DNA from: Betaproteobacteria bacterium
Lineage (GTDB): Bacteria; Pseudomonadota; Gammaproteobacteria; Burkholderiales; Casimicrobiaceae
Assembly: GCA_009778785.1 (NCBI GenBank)
Contig: WRFN01000009.1
Location: forward strand, 1 to 64,000
Direction of reading: 5' to 3'
DNA length: 64,000 nt
Shown in pieces: positions 63,428 to 64,000 of this stretch (within the stretch, counting starts at the first letter, position 1; every line of letters begins with the position of its first letter). The position numbers were made by a program, and so were the translations under genes. Below the pieces are notes generated by a model, which was not told where the DNA came from, searched no databases, and was given only the letters and a program-made list of their open reading frames with translations.

Positions 63428-64000
63428 ATGACCATCGATCCTTTACTCATCGGTAAATCCGGCGATACCGAAGTTGCTTTGTTGCCCGGGCTGGCCAATC
63501 GTCACGGCCTCATCACCGGTGCCACCGGTACCGGCAAAACGGTGACGCTGCAAGTGATGGCCGAGCGTTTCAGCAGCATCGGCGTTCCGGTTTTCATGGC
63601 CGACGTTAAGGGCGACCTGGCCGGAATATCGCAAGCGGGCGCGCCGTCGGACAAATTCAAGCAGCGTTTGCAGTCCCTGCAACTTCCGGAGCCGGAATAC
63701 TGTGCGTTTCCGGTGATTTTCTGGGACGTGTTCGCCAAGCTGGGGCATCCGCTACGGGCGACGGTTTCGGACATGGGGCCGTTGTTATTTTCGCGCATTC
63801 TGATGTTGAACGACACGCAAGAAGGCGTGTTGACGATGGTGTTCAAAATCGCCGACGACAAGGGGCTGCTGCTTCTTGATCTCAAGGATTTGCGCGCGAT
63901 GCTGCAATTCGTCGGCGACAACGCCAAGGATTTCGTTACCCAGTACGGTAACGTTTCGGCAGCGAGCATCGGCGCGATTCAACGCGGCTTGCTGACTCTC
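63428..64000 (+). CDS. DUF853 / HerA-like P-loop ATPase (partial, N-terminal 191 residues)
   Basis: The product starts [27 protein letters not shown] and has Walker [13 protein letters not shown] (about residue 32) and [11 protein letters not shown], the start of the DUF853 (YjgR-type) family of HerA/FtsK-like ATPases. The role is unknown; these cytoplasmic ATPases are usually about 500 residues. The reading frame runs off the window, so the C-terminal part is not visible. Confidence 0.85.
   Translation, partial: MTIDPLLIGKSGDTEVALLPGLANRHGLITGATGTGKTVTLQVMAERFSSIGVPVFMADVKGDLAGISQAGAPSDKFKQRLQSLQLPEPEYCAFPVIFWDVFAKLGHPLRATVSDMGPLLFSRILMLNDTQEGVLTMVFKIADDKGLLLLDLKDLRAMLQFVGDNAKDFVTQYGNVSAASIGAIQRGLLTL

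Overview
The window reads as chromosomal DNA of a betaproteobacterium. The strongest evidence is the housekeeping block yhbY / rlmE-ftsH-folP-glmM-relA-uvrB at the right end, together with panBC, orn, rsgA, a split molybdenum-cofactor set (moaA, moeA, mobA) and an IPTL-CTERM-like sorting signal. The IorAB indolepyruvate:ferredoxin oxidoreductase next to a PaaK phenylacetate-CoA ligase suggests breakdown of aromatic amino acids and phenylacetate. The taxonomic call is inference; no rRNA gene is present.

Layout. 1-1884: tail of a type III restriction helicase, then panB-panC. 1986-8523: a short secreted ORF that runs into a very large phage polyvalent-protein gene (two ADP-ribosyltransferase-like domains, a zincin-like motif and LPD3-like segments), which looks like a prophage remnant cut at both ends. 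8498-14627: an AT-richer accessory cluster of envelope proteins on the minus strand (lipoprotein, two-TM protein, frameshifted Sel1 protein, secreted protein), two of them with internally duplicated modules, divergent from an XRE regulator with a likely operator. About 14.9-22.6 kb: a P4-like integrative element (integrase, AlpA, Toprim/DUF927 primase-helicase, three small unknown genes) next to tRNA-Asn. Two clusters of GGGGCA/TGCCCC iterons and two copies of a 99-bp non-coding element flank its primase region, resembling a two-part origin.

22.6-35.9 kb returns to core genes (RsmI-like methylase, Maf/YceF, SulP, Cfa, RsgA, Ste24-type protease, Orn, Nudix), interrupted by an AT-rich single-chain type IIG restriction-modification gene and ended by a surface protein with a C-terminal sorting signal. 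36.4-43.9 kb holds four Sel1-repeat genes in tandem, two of which are whole-gene duplicates including their promoter. Both promoters carry four direct repeats at an exact 11-bp period where a -35 box should be, which suggests control by a response regulator. 44.2-50.2 kb: iorA-iorB, paaK, moeA and mobA. 50.2-52.9 kb: two lipoproteins and moaA. 53.0-64.0 kb: the housekeeping block, ending in a partial DUF853/HerA-like ATPase.

Most candidate novelty lies in the integrative element and its putative bipartite origin, the phased-repeat promoters of the Sel1 cluster, and the envelope operon with duplicated modules.
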